This document shows positions 18,387 to 26,745 of a stretch of DNA of 64,000 nucleotides, in pieces; within the stretch, counting starts at the first letter, position 1, and each line of letters starts with the position of its first letter. The notes below the pieces were generated by a model, which was not told the origin of the DNA, made no database searches, and worked only from the letters and a program-made list of their open reading frames with translations. A program made the position numbers and the translations under genes. The stretch covers positions 186,001 to 250,000 of the forward strand of contig CP009217.2 of assembly GCA_000746585.2 (NCBI GenBank). The letters run 5' to 3'. Origin of the DNA: Rickettsiales bacterium Ac37b (lineage in GTDB: Bacteria > Pseudomonadota > Alphaproteobacteria > Rickettsiales > Arcanibacteraceae).

Positions 18387-21101
18387 GTGCAATTACCTAG
18401 ATTTATAAAATATTCGGTGATATTTTTTGCTTGCATTATAATTATACTACTAATAATACCATTTTTTATTCCCTTAGATTCTTATAAGCAACTTGCTGTT
18501 AATAAGGTTAAAGAGGCTACAGGTAGAGAATTACAGATTAATGGGCCTATTGCACTTTCATTATTGCCCGTTCCAACTATTAAAATCAAAGATGTATCTC
18601 TTGCATCAATCGCTGGCGCAGAAAACGACTCTTTGCTCAAAGTAAGCAAAATATCTGCATCTGTTTCAATATTATCCTTATTAAAAGGTAATTTAGATAT
18701 TTCCTCAATTATTATTAACGATCCAATCCTTAATCTAGAGCGCACAAAAAATGGCGCATCCTCCTGGGAATTTATTAAAACGGAAGCTAATGCTAATAGC
18801 AATGTACCTAGTACGCAGTCTAATGAAGGTAGTACTTCCACCAATTTATCTATTGGTTTAATCGAGATTGCTAACGGTCAGTTAAACTATCTTGACTCTA
18901 CTAGCGCAAATAATGCTCCAATAACAATTTATATTGATAATTTAGCGATTAAAAATTTACATGGACCAGATAATATACGTGCAGAATTACATTCTACTGG
19001 TAAAAACTATAGTATATCTGGCAATATACACGAAAAAGAAGGTATTATCGCTATCAAAATGAATTTAGAGGCTTTTAAAGAAAAAGCTACTATTATAGGA
19101 GATTTAAAACGTGATAATATGAATTTTATAGGCCAATTTAATTTACAGGGTAATGCTAAGAATTTAGAAGATATTTTACCTAATATTAAAATTATAGGTG
19201 CTAGAGATTACACGATTACCAGTAATATTAATGCAAGTCAAAAATTACTTTCCTTGAATGAGATTAGCTTAAAATCAGGTAATATAGTGGCAAATGGTGG
19301 TGGTAGCTTTTCTACAGAAAATGGTAAGATTAATCTACAAGTTGAGTTAAATCCAGGTAATATAAACCTAACCCTCACTTCTGGTACTCCTACCTCTAAT
19401 AATGTGATTAGTGAAAAATTATCTGTGAAGGCTAATGCACTAAAACCTCTACTTGATGAACTTGCTATCGATATTAAAGAGGTTCCAGCTTCCTTATTAA
19501 ATAAAGCATTTATTTTAATTACAGATTTAGGATACTCAGAGCAAAATTTATCCTTGAATAATATTAGCCTAAACATTGATAAAGCCAATTTAAAAGGTGA
19601 TTTAGGAATAAAAGATTGGAACAAAAATATGTCGGCTAACTATAATTTACAAATTGATAACCCCGAAATTTTTGCTAATCTTTTTGCAGTTAATTTACCA
19701 ATTAATCTGGGCGGTGTATCAATAAAAGGATCTTCTACCAAAGAACAGGACTTTATTAATACAAATACTACCTTACTACTTGCTGGATCTTCAAGTAATA
19801 TACAAGGAAATGTAGGTTTTAAAAAATCTATTATTCCTAATTTAACTATTGAAAGTATAGGTAATAGCTTAGGTAATCTTATTGCTCAATTGACGAAATC
19901 ATCATCTAATAGTGACTTAGGAAAATATTCGTTATTAGCAAAAATTGATGGAGATGTAGCTCACTCAATAAAAATTGATATCAATAAGTTTGATGTTAAT
20001 TTAAAAAATAGCCCAATGAATTTGAAGGGCATTGTAAATATAGATTTAGCAAATAATAAACCAAAAATCTCATCAGATATCCAGATTGGTTCTATAAATC
20101 TTAGTAATACTTCTAGTTCTGCACCAAGATCTACCTACACTCAAAGCGCTGCAAGCTCTAGTAGTAGCAGTATATCACCATGGTCTAATGAGAAAATAGA
20201 TTTAGCATCTTTGAAAAAATTTGATGCTGATATAAATTTAAATATTAAACAAATCATAAAAGATAATTTAATATTTGATACCATACAAACTACCCTCTCG
20301 TTATCAAATGGTAATCTAGGTATTAAATCTTTACGTGGTAAATTATTTGGCGGGTCTCTAGAAGGAAATGGGCAAATTTCGGCTGATGGACCTGCTAATT
20401 TAAAGGTTAATCTACAGCAAGCTAGTTTAAAAAATATTACAGGTCAAAAAGGTACGTTTAAAATTCTTAATGGGATAGTTAATTTAACAGCAGACCTTAA
20501 AACTACTGGACATACCCAAAGGCAGTATGTGAATAACTTGAGTGGAAATGTTAATTTAACTGCAAACTCAGGCACAATTTCTGGTTTTGATTTACAAAAA
20601 ATTCTGAATCTTATCCAAAGTATCAAAAACCCTACTGAAATATTACAAATTTTTGACAAGTCATTTTCAGGTGGAGATACTCAGTTTAATGACCTAACCA
20701 TATCAGCTGAGATAAAGAACGGTATTGCTCACATCAGTAGCAGTAAGTTAAATGCAGGTAGAATAGAAGCAGCAACATCTGGAAATGTTAATCTGCCAAG
20801 CTATACATGTGATATAAACAGTATAATCAATTTAGATAGTAAAAAATCTTATCCTCCTTTTACTGTACATTTTTATGGTAATTTAAATAATGTTCAACAT
20901 AAAGTGATGTTAAAAGATCTACAACAATATTTAATAAATAATGTCTTAAAAGGCATTATAAAAGGCCAAAATCCTTTAGATATAATTAAAAACCTTGGTA
21001 AAAATCAAGAATCAGAACCAGAAGAAGGGGGAAACCAGAGTAATCCTGTTGATGATTTAATAGGAAAGGGCATTAAAGGGTTAATGAAAAAAATACATTA
21101 G
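18387..21101 (+). CDS. AsmA-family protein
   Basis: This is a large envelope protein of 904 residues, of the AsmA/TamB-like group thought to influence outer-membrane lipid and protein organisation. The GTG start at 18387 is preceded by a strong AGGAGGT. Residues about 8-29 form a single TM anchor. A-T-G-R-E-L-Q-I-N-G-P-I and P-x-P-T-I-K-I-K-D-V follow, both typical of AsmA N-termini. The long middle is repetitive beta strand rich in Asn/Ser/Ile. The C-terminal AsmA_2 region has S-G-N-V-N-L and D-L-x-I-x-A-x-I-K-N-G. A Ser-rich linker lies near 575-600. It appears intact. Confidence 0.9.
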   Translation: MQLPRFIKYSVIFFACIIIILLIIPFFIPLDSYKQLAVNKVKEATGRELQINGPIALSLLPVPTIKIKDVSLASIAGAENDSLLKVSKISASVSILSLLKGNLDISSIIINDPILNLERTKNGASSWEFIKTEANANSNVPSTQSNEGSTSTNLSIGLIEIANGQLNYLDSTSANNAPITIYIDNLAIKNLHGPDNIRAELHSTGKNYSISGNIHEKEGIIAIKMNLEAFKEKATIIGDLKRDNMNFIGQFNLQGNAKNLEDILPNIKIIGARDYTITSNINASQKLLSLNEISLKSGNIVANGGGSFSTENGKINLQVELNPGNINLTLTSGTPTSNNVISEKLSVKANALKPLLDELAIDIKEVPASLLNKAFILITDLGYSEQNLSLNNISLNIDKANLKGDLGIKDWNKNMSANYNLQIDNPEIFANLFAVNLPINLGGVSIKGSSTKEQDFINTNTTLLLAGSSSNIQGNVGFKKSIIPNLTIESIGNSLGNLIAQLTKSSSNSDLGKYSLLAKIDGDVAHSIKIDINKFDVNLKNSPMNLKGIVNIDLANNKPKISSDIQIGSINLSNTSSSAPRSTYTQSAASSSSSSISPWSNEKIDLASLKKFDADINLNIKQIIKDNLIFDTIQTTLSLSNGNLGIKSLRGKLFGGSLEGNGQISADGPANLKVNLQQASLKNITGQKGTFKILNGIVNLTADLKTTGHTQRQYVNNLSGNVNLTANSGTISGFDLQKILNLIQSIKNPTEILQIFDKSFSGGDTQFNDLTISAEIKNGIAHISSSKLNAGRIEAATSGNVNLPSYTCDINSIINLDSKKSYPPFTVHFYGNLNNVQHKVMLKDLQQYLINNVLKGIIKGQNPLDIIKNLGKNQESEPEEGGNQSNPVDDLIGKGIKGLMKKIH

Positions 21102-21111
21102 TGCTCTTTTT

Positions 21112-21156
21112 AAACAATGTTTGTTTTATTGTAAAAAATGTATAACATTGTTTTTT
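21112..21156 (+). terminator. Possible terminator after asmA
   Basis: AAACAATGT and ACATTGTTT can pair across a 24-base loop and are followed by TTT. The stem is only 9 bp and AT-rich, so this is a weak call based on position. Confidence 0.35.
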
Positions 21157-21184
21157 ATAACTTGTGTTTTGTAACAATAAGCTA

Positions 21185-21294
21185 TATAGTAAATTAAGTT
21201 ATATTTAGAACTAGGCTAAGAATAAAGCGCAGTCTACAAATAGTAGGAGGGCTTTGAGCTAACTGCGTCCTCAAGTTCAAATCAATTTACTATA
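21185..21294 (+). repeat. MITE with IS630-like ends, copy 3 (110 bp)
   Basis: TATAGTAAATTAAGTT at the left and ATCAATTTACTATA at the right, with the shared TAGTAGGAGGGCTTTGAGCT core. It lies between asmA and the cytochrome b561 gene. Confidence 0.8.
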
Positions 21295-21307
21295 TTATAT
21301 AAAAAAT

Positions 21308-21851
21308 ATGGACAATAGATATTCAACTCCGCAAATTTATTTACATTGGATAGGATTTCTTCTGATTGTTCTAGCTTATAGTTAGTATAGAACTAAGAGT
21401 GTTTTTTGAAAAAGGTCTTCCATTCCGAACTTATATGGTAATATCTCATTTTAGTTTTGGCTTTTTAGTATGTATCTTCATGATAGTAAGGCTTTTTCTC
21501 TTCATTAAAAATCCTGTTCCTGAAATCATACCAGCTCCTCCAAAATTACAACTATATCTTGGAAGAACTGTACATATATTGCTCTATATGCTCTTTATTG
21601 CTTTACCAACCATTGCATTAATTGCAAAATATATAAAAGGAATGGAGTGGTATATTTTGGGTATCTCCATGCCCATTACAAAAATCCCTAATCAAGATTT
21701 ATCTAAATTACTGATTGGATGGCATAAAACCATTTCAGTATTAGGATATTGGCTTGTTGGCACTCATGCACTTGCTGCGCTAATTCACCATTATATCTTC
21801 AAGGATAACACTTTAGTTAGAATGTTATTCTTAAAAAAGCATAAAATTTAA
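21308..21851 (+). pseudogene. Cytochrome b561, frameshifted
   Basis: This is a di-haem membrane electron carrier of the CybB family. ATG 21308 encodes M-D-N-R-Y-S-T-P-Q-I-Y-L-H-W-I-G-F and the first TM, then stops at TAG 21383. The other frame (from about 21384) continues as I-E-L-R-V-F-F-E-K-G-L-P, the expected loop, and then three more TM helices. Haem-ligand His candidates are in L-H-W, S-H-F-S-F-G, V-H-I-L-L and W-H-K-T, with T-H-A-L-A-A-L-I-H-H at the end. A single-base change near 21376-21386 therefore breaks an otherwise complete gene. It is either a recent mutation or a sequencing error. Confidence 0.8.
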
Positions 21852-22057
21852 TTTTATTTGAAACTATATTGCATTTCGTGATTTTACATCTGTCATTTTA
21901 TCCTCTCTTTATTTGTTTATTTTATCTTTTATATTTAAACTTAAAGTATCAATAATCGTCTAAATATTTTTGCCAGTTTCTTAGGTTGTGTGAAGTTTTC
22001 TAAAGTAGAAATAGGTTGAAGGGGTTGAAAATAAATAGATGAGTTGTAGTGTGATGT

Positions 22058-22220
22058 TAGGTTCTGTGAAGGTTTCTCAACAACTGTTTTCTTAGCACTT
22101 TTTGGCTGCAAAAAAAGCTTTTATTGCTTGAAATATATTAATATTCCTTCGAATAAAAGCTATTTTTTCGCTCAAAAATTTGCTAAAAACCATATTTTTT
22201 AGAAAACTTCACAGAACCTA
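22058..22220. repeat. Near-perfect 163-bp inverted repeat (giant hairpin)
   Basis: The outer arms are TAGGTTCTGTGAAGGTTTCT and AGAAAACTTCACAGAACCTA. The inner arms include TTAGCA..TTTTTGGC against GCTCAAAAATTTGCTAA, and AGCTTTTATT against AATAAAAGCT. Almost the whole element folds on itself. It lies just upstream of the degraded IS5-type transposase and may be a MITE or IS end. Confidence 0.65.
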
Positions 22221-22241
22221 GGAAAAACTCAAACAAACTAC

Positions 22242-22788
22242 CGAGATGAAGTATTATCTAAAAACCAGTGATTGGAAACAAATTTATTATCAATGAATCA
22301 AAAGAAAAGATATAAGGTCAAATAATCAAAGGAAACTAAGAAAATTTATAGAGGCCATATGGTATATGGCTAGAAGTGGCTGCCAATGGAGATTATTACC
22401 GAAGTATTATGGATCATGGCGTGCTGTACATTTAAGATTCAAGTCATAGTCAAAGCAAAGGATTTGGGAAGATTTATTCAAATCTTTTCAAAAATGTCCT
22501 GATTTAGAAGTTGTGATGATAGATTCAACGATAGTAAAATCGCATGCTTATAGTGCTGGTCTAAGTAAAGATAGTAGAGAAAAAGAAGCTTTGGGAAGAA
22601 ATAAAGGTGGTTTTACCACCAAAATACATACCTTAGTTGATGGGCTTGGAAATCCTCTAAAATTTATTGTAACGCCTGGCCAAAAGAATGATATTACCCA
22701 AGCAGAAGCCTTAACCTCTGATATAAAAAAGAGAATAGTGGTTGCTAATGCTAAAATCAAAGCATTTTATCTAGATGATTTTGCTTAA
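22242..22788 (+). pseudogene. Degraded IS5-family (IS427-like) transposase
   Basis: Translated pieces read M-K-Y-Y-L-K-T-S-D-W then stop, then R-K-F-I-E-A-I-W-Y-M-A-R-S-G-C-Q-W-R-L-L-P, then another stop near 22447. After that comes V-M-I-D-S-T-I-V-K-S-H-A-Y-S-A-G with G-R-N-K-G-G-F-T-T-K-I-H-T and V-T-P-G-Q-K-N-D. This is the IS5-type order, with the catalytic D of DST. It has several stops and ends early, before the final catalytic Glu region, so it is dead. Confidence 0.85.
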
Positions 22789-22797
22789 ATTTTTTTC

Positions 22798-22920
22798 TAT
22801 AACATAGTTGATTCAAATCAAGAAACTATAGCATCTCTTACAATTTTTTGTCTGAGAGTAGTACAATTCATAGGTTTTACTCCTCATTCCTTATATCAAA
22901 CTTGAACTGTTTTTACTATA
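22798..22920. repeat. Composite short repeat between the IS5 remnant and tlyA
   Basis: From 22827 it reads TATAGCATCTCTTACAAT and then TTTTTTGTCTGAGAGTAG, whose reverse complement occurs in the composite element at 25788-25832. It ends with CTCATTCCTTATATCAAACT and TGTTTTTACTATA; that last part recurs at 43362-43409. It ends two bases from the tlyA stop codon. Confidence 0.55.
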
Positions 22921-22922
22921 TA

Positions 22923-23663
22923 TTAGTTTTTGGTAACCATAATTAAAAATTCCTTATTTCCTTCCATACCAGTAATAGGGCTTTCTATAACTTCTTGTAC
23001 ACACCATCCATTTTGTTCATTAAACCAAGATTTAATACGATTAATAACAATTTGATGTAAATGAGCATCACGTACAATTCCTCCTTTACCAACTTCATCT
23101 TTAGCTACTTCAAACTGCGGTTTAATTAATGCAACTAATGTAGCTTGTTCCTTTGTTAATTTCATTGCGGCGTAAATTACTGTTGTTAATCCAATAAAAC
23201 TTGCATCACATACTATTAAGTCCACTAGCTCAGGAATATGAGATGAAGTTAAATAACGCGCGTTTGTTCTTTCTAATAAATGTATTTTAGAATTATTTCT
23301 TAGCCGCCAATCAATTTCTCCATAAGCAACATCCACAGCATATACTTTATTTGCTCCATATTCTAATAATACTTGGGTAAATCCCCCTGTAGAACAACCA
23401 ATATCTATAGCTATCATATTTTTGATCTCAAGATTAAAAATTTTTAATGCATGATCCAATTTGATTGCAGCACGTGAAACCCACTTATGATTTTTTGGCA
23501 GTTTTAACGTCAAATTAATGTCATCATAATATATACCACCAATTTTATTTAAGCATTTACCTTCATCTGTATAAACATATCCAGCCATTACTAATGCTAA
23601 AGCTGACTTCTCATCTTGAGCTAACCCTCTATTAATTAATATGTCAGATAATTTTTTTTTCAT
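22923..23663 (-). CDS. tlyA: TlyA-family rRNA 2'-O-methyltransferase
   Basis: The 246-residue protein has an N-terminal S4 RNA-binding domain (about 4-60: L-S-D-I-L-I-N-R-G-L-A) and an FtsJ-like methyltransferase domain. The SAM motif is D-I-G-C-S-T-G-G-F-T. The expected K-D-K-E set is visible: S-R-A-A-I-K, V-C-D-A-S-F-I-G, L-I-K-P-Q-F-E, and a late Glu in M-E-G-N-K-E-F. Homologues methylate 16S/23S rRNA and some were called haemolysins. The start is ATG 23663 and the frame is complete. Confidence 0.93.
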   Translation of the reverse strand: MKKKLSDILINRGLAQDEKSALALVMAGYVYTDEGKCLNKIGGIYYDDINLTLKLPKNHKWVSRAAIKLDHALKIFNLEIKNMIAIDIGCSTGGFTQVLLEYGANKVYAVDVAYGEIDWRLRNNSKIHLLERTNARYLTSSHIPELVDLIVCDASFIGLTTVIYAAMKLTKEQATLVALIKPQFEVAKDEVGKGGIVRDAHLHQIVINRIKSWFNEQNGWCVQEVIESPITGMEGNKEFLIMVTKN

Positions 23664-23903
23664 AACGTTTTTAAGCCTTTAGATTTTATCTAGAAATTAT
23701 CCTATATATTTATATATAACTTTCTATCAATTTATTAATTTTTTCAAAGTAACTCTAAAAATTAATAAAATTCAAATCTATATTATGTTTACCATGTAAT
23801 ATCAATACATAAATATATAGATGGACTATTTTACTTTTATACAATTTATATATATAATAAAGGAATCCATTAGGATTGTTAAAAAATAAATAAGGTAGTT
23901 AAC

Positions 23904-24755
23904 ATGTCTACTCCAGATGATAACTTTACAAAGTTATCCAATAACCCTATAGAAGATTTATCTGGTATCGCTAAAGAGTCTGAAGATAAAACAGAGAATC
24001 TTAACCTATTATCCCAAGATGAAGCTATAAAACTCATACAGAATATGATAAATTCTGAGGATGAAAATAAAATATTGGCAAATTATCACTTCCATAATTT
24101 AGATTTAACCTCTATAGATCTAAGTACAAACTATATTATGTTTGACCAATGTTCGTTTAATGGCACAAAAGTTAATAGAAAAAGTTTTGAATATTTAATA
24201 AATTTAGCTCGCAGTGGAAAGGTTAACATTGAAGGTATTAACGTATCAAACACTGACTTATCAAAAAAGCATGTTGATAGGATAAATTTAGGGTTATCTG
24301 CTTATGTTCCTGTAAAAGCTAGTGGTACTAATTTGACTAATGCCAATTTTTCTAGATCTCAGCTAGAAGGTATGGAATTTAATAATTGTATCTTAGTAAA
24401 TAGTAATTTTAGTGGAAGTAACGTAAAAAACGCCAGTTTTCATGAAGCAAACGTTGACATGGCAAATTTCAAAGGCAGTAATATTACCCCAGAACAAATA
24501 AGCGAAACAGAAAATTTTACAACAATCCGCCTAGATAATGCAGATTATATAAAATTTGCATTAATCATTTTAAAACAAAAGGCTGAAAAACTAAAAAAGA
24601 GTTTAGTGGTACAAAAAATAATGCATAAACTTAAATTTACGATTGCAAACGTTTTTTCAGACCATGATATGGATAATCAACTTGGTAAACAAGCTAGAAA
24701 AATTTTAGAGGAAAGAAAAGAAAAATCTTTATCTAATTCCCCTAAGAAACGTTAA
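23904..24755 (+). CDS. Pentapeptide-repeat protein
   Basis: ATG 23904 opens a 283-residue protein. Residues about 60-95 and 110-200 show pentapeptide periodicity (F-H-N-L-D-L-T-S-I-D-L-S; T-N-L-T-N-A-N-F-S; N-S-N-F-S-G-S-N-V-K-N-A-S-F; D-M-A-N-F-K-G-S-N-I), which should form a short right-handed quadrilateral beta-helix. The N-terminus is acidic and the C-terminal 70 residues are basic. There is no signal peptide. The role is unknown; such proteins occur both as DNA mimics and as candidate effectors. Confidence 0.8.
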   Translation: MSTPDDNFTKLSNNPIEDLSGIAKESEDKTENLNLLSQDEAIKLIQNMINSEDENKILANYHFHNLDLTSIDLSTNYIMFDQCSFNGTKVNRKSFEYLINLARSGKVNIEGINVSNTDLSKKHVDRINLGLSAYVPVKASGTNLTNANFSRSQLEGMEFNNCILVNSNFSGSNVKNASFHEANVDMANFKGSNITPEQISETENFTTIRLDNADYIKFALIILKQKAEKLKKSLVVQKIMHKLKFTIANVFSDHDMDNQLGKQARKILEERKEKSLSNSPKKR

Positions 24756-24781
24756 GTTGTGTTTATACACGGACTTAGGGA

Positions 24782-24889
24782 TATAGTAAGTTAAGTTGTA
24801 TTTGAGACTAAGGCAGATAGAGCGAAGCCTAGAGATAGTAGGAGAACTTTGAGTTAACCGCGTCCGCAAGTTCAAATCAATTTACTATA
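24782..24889 (+). repeat. MITE with IS630-like ends, copy 4 (108 bp)
   Basis: TATAGTAAGTTAAGTTGTAT to CAAATCAATTTACTATA, with core AGCGAAGCCTAGAGATAGTA. It ends 32 bases before the TTG start of the next gene. Confidence 0.8.
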
Positions 24890-24921
24890 TAATAATATTT
24901 TAACCATCAATAGGTTATATT

Positions 24922-25689
24922 TTGAATCATAATAAAAATATTATTTTACGTCTTAAGGATTTTTATTCTGGCGATACAGGACAAAAAAACTATAACTGTA
25001 TTAGTAATGCAATTTCTACTTTCTGGCATAATATTAAAAACGAAAAAATTTTAGGTATAGGATATACTGCAATTTATCTTAAAAATTTTCTTAACAATGA
25101 TATTATTTCAGCCAGTCCCTTTTATCCTGATACATATTCTAATACTTTAAAAGAATATATAATTGATCCTAATGCTAATTTTATAGACTGTGCTATCGAA
25201 GAAGATGTTCTACCTTTGGCTAATAATTCTATTAATAGAATTATACTTGTACATTATTTGGAATATTCCACCAATATTCATCTTCTTATGAAAGAAGTAT
25301 GGCGAATTCTTTCTCCAGGTGGAAAATTACTTATTATAGTACCTAACAAATTTAGCATATTATCATATGTAGAAAAAGATTTCTTTAAAACTTGTAAATC
25401 ATTTAGTATAGGACAATTATATAATTTACTATACGACCATATGTTTGTCCCTACCCATACTAGTTCAGCCCTATTTGGTGTACCTAATTTTTACTCCACA
25501 TTATTACCATTTCATTCTATAATTGAAAATACAGGACAAAAATCTTTACTACCGTTTGGAGGATTATTATTAATGGAATCTACTAAACTGATGTATATAT
25601 CTAAACGAAACCTTGCAAATAATTCAAAAAAATTTATATTCAACACACACAGTTTGGGTACTCAAAATAATCGTAATAATATTACTTAA
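24922..25689 (+). CDS. SAM-dependent methyltransferase (Methyltransf_11 type)
   Basis: The start is TTG 24922; no ATG is available before the conserved N-terminus L-R-L-K-D-F-Y-S-G-D-T-G-Q. The protein continues with L-G-I-G-Y-T-A-I-Y-L (weakened motif I), P-L-A-N-N-S-I-N-R-I-I-L-V-H-Y-L-E and W-R-I-L-S-P-G-G-K-L-L-I-I-V-P. This matches the alphaproteobacterial methyltransferase family often found next to a glyoxalase II gene; no gloB is present here. The substrate is unknown. The motif I glycines are partly replaced, so activity is not certain. Confidence 0.78.
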   Translation: MNHNKNIILRLKDFYSGDTGQKNYNCISNAISTFWHNIKNEKILGIGYTAIYLKNFLNNDIISASPFYPDTYSNTLKEYIIDPNANFIDCAIEEDVLPLANNSINRIILVHYLEYSTNIHLLMKEVWRILSPGGKLLIIVPNKFSILSYVEKDFFKTCKSFSIGQLYNLLYDHMFVPTHTSSALFGVPNFYSTLLPFHSIIENTGQKSLLPFGGLLLMESTKLMYISKRNLANNSKKFIFNTHSLGTQNNRNNIT

Positions 25690-25718
25690 CCAAGCTTTTT
25701 GCAACGAGTATAAACACA

Positions 25719-26014
25719 TATAGTAAAAGATAGTTGAATATTGATTACTTAGCTCAAATAGAGCGAAGATACAAACCTACAGTTAGCTCTACTCTCAGAC
25801 AAAAAATTGTAAGAGAAGCTATAATATAAGATATATCTTTTATGTCATTACCGAAAAAGCGCTAACTAGTAGTGTTTCAGGCTCATGAGATACCCGTTTT
25901 CACGGGTATGACATCATTTCTTGCTCATTATTTCACTTTTTTGTCCGAGAGTAGGACTAATTGCTAGGTAAACATTGATCGACGCCATATGCAAATTCAA
26001 ATGTTTTTACTATA
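25719..26014. repeat. Composite MITE with variant ends and nested repeats (296 bp)
   Basis: The outer ends are TATAGTAAAAGATAGTTGAA and ATGTTTTTACTATA, the variant terminus also seen at 47251 and 54531. Inside is a copy of R2 (25842-25937; GAGATACCCGTTTTCACGGG, compare 1755-1845). It is preceded by CTCTCAGACAAAAAATTGTA ending GCTATA, which is the inverse of a block at 22827. Repeats have apparently inserted into repeats. Confidence 0.65.
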
Positions 26015-26093
26015 AACTATAAGGCAAGTTAGGTACATATAAGTCAGATTAATATTGGATAAATATTGTTATAATGTTATAGTAACAAGTTAC

Positions 26094-26199
26094 TATAGTA
26101 AATTGATTTGAATCCAGGACGCGGTTAACTCAAAGCTCTCCTACTATTTGTAGGGTTCGCTTATCGCTCCTCGTCCCAAATACAACTTAATTTACTATA
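26094..26199 (-). repeat. MITE with IS630-like ends, copy 5 (106 bp)
   Basis: TATAGTAAATTGATTTGAAT to AACTTAATTTACTATA. It has the same orientation as the copy at 18251, with nearly the same GACGCGGTTAACTCAAAGCT core. Confidence 0.8.
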
Positions 26200-26245
26200 G
26201 CTTAATTTATTAATTATATAATAATAGAAATTTTATGGTTTTTGT

Positions 26246-26665
26246 ATGGATAAAATAGAAGCATATAGTTATTTATTTACTGATAGCCTTATGGGAGGAT
26301 TGCTTATTACCATGCATAATAGCTTTGTTTTCTATGTTATGAAGGTGTTTGGAAATTATTCAGATAAATTAATGCTATTATTTGCAGTATTGGGTAGTAT
26401 AGTAGCTATAAGTTTAAATTGGGTATTTGGATATGTATTAAGATATTGTGAGCAGACGGAATATGTAATTAGCCGTGGTGAGCTTTATGAAAAAATTAAA
26501 AAATACTTTAATATAGCTTCTTACTTATTGTTGTGTATTAGTTTTGTACCAGTAGGTGGTGCTATTATTACTACTTTGTGTGGGTTATTGAGGATATCTT
26601 TTATACGTACTGTTATACTAGGTGGCGCAAGCTATTTTGGTTATTATTATTTTCAATTAACATAA
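26246..26665 (+). CDS. Small membrane protein, DedA/YqaA-like
   Basis: It has 139 residues with about four hydrophobic segments. A conserved-looking G-S-I-V-A-I-S-L-N-W-V-F-G-Y-V-L-R and later S-F-V-P-V-G-G-A-I-I-T-T-L-C-G-L-L-R-I-S fit the reentrant/TM arrangement of short YqaA/DedA (SNARE-associated) proteins, in which the PxxG block is characteristic. The family is implicated in phospholipid translocation. It is shorter than DedA (about 200 aa) but near YqaA length. ATG 26246; the frame is intact. A strong hairpin follows. Confidence 0.65.
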   Translation: MDKIEAYSYLFTDSLMGGLLITMHNSFVFYVMKVFGNYSDKLMLLFAVLGSIVAISLNWVFGYVLRYCEQTEYVISRGELYEKIKKYFNIASYLLLCISFVPVGGAIITTLCGLLRISFIRTVILGGASYFGYYYFQLT

Positions 26666-26699
26666 AATAATTTTCTTTTATTTTAAAAAAAATTACAAA

Positions 26700-26730
26700 T
26701 GTTATGCAGAAAATTTTCTTCTGCATAACA
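26700..26730. terminator. Bidirectional terminator between convergent genes
   Basis: A perfect 12-bp stem, TGTTATGCAGAA/TTCTGCATAACA, with a 7-base loop. It has AAAAAAAATTAC upstream and AATAAAAT downstream, so it can work in both directions between the YqaA-like gene and the Pro-rich protein gene. Confidence 0.8.
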
Positions 26731-26745
26731 ATAAAATATAGTGTG

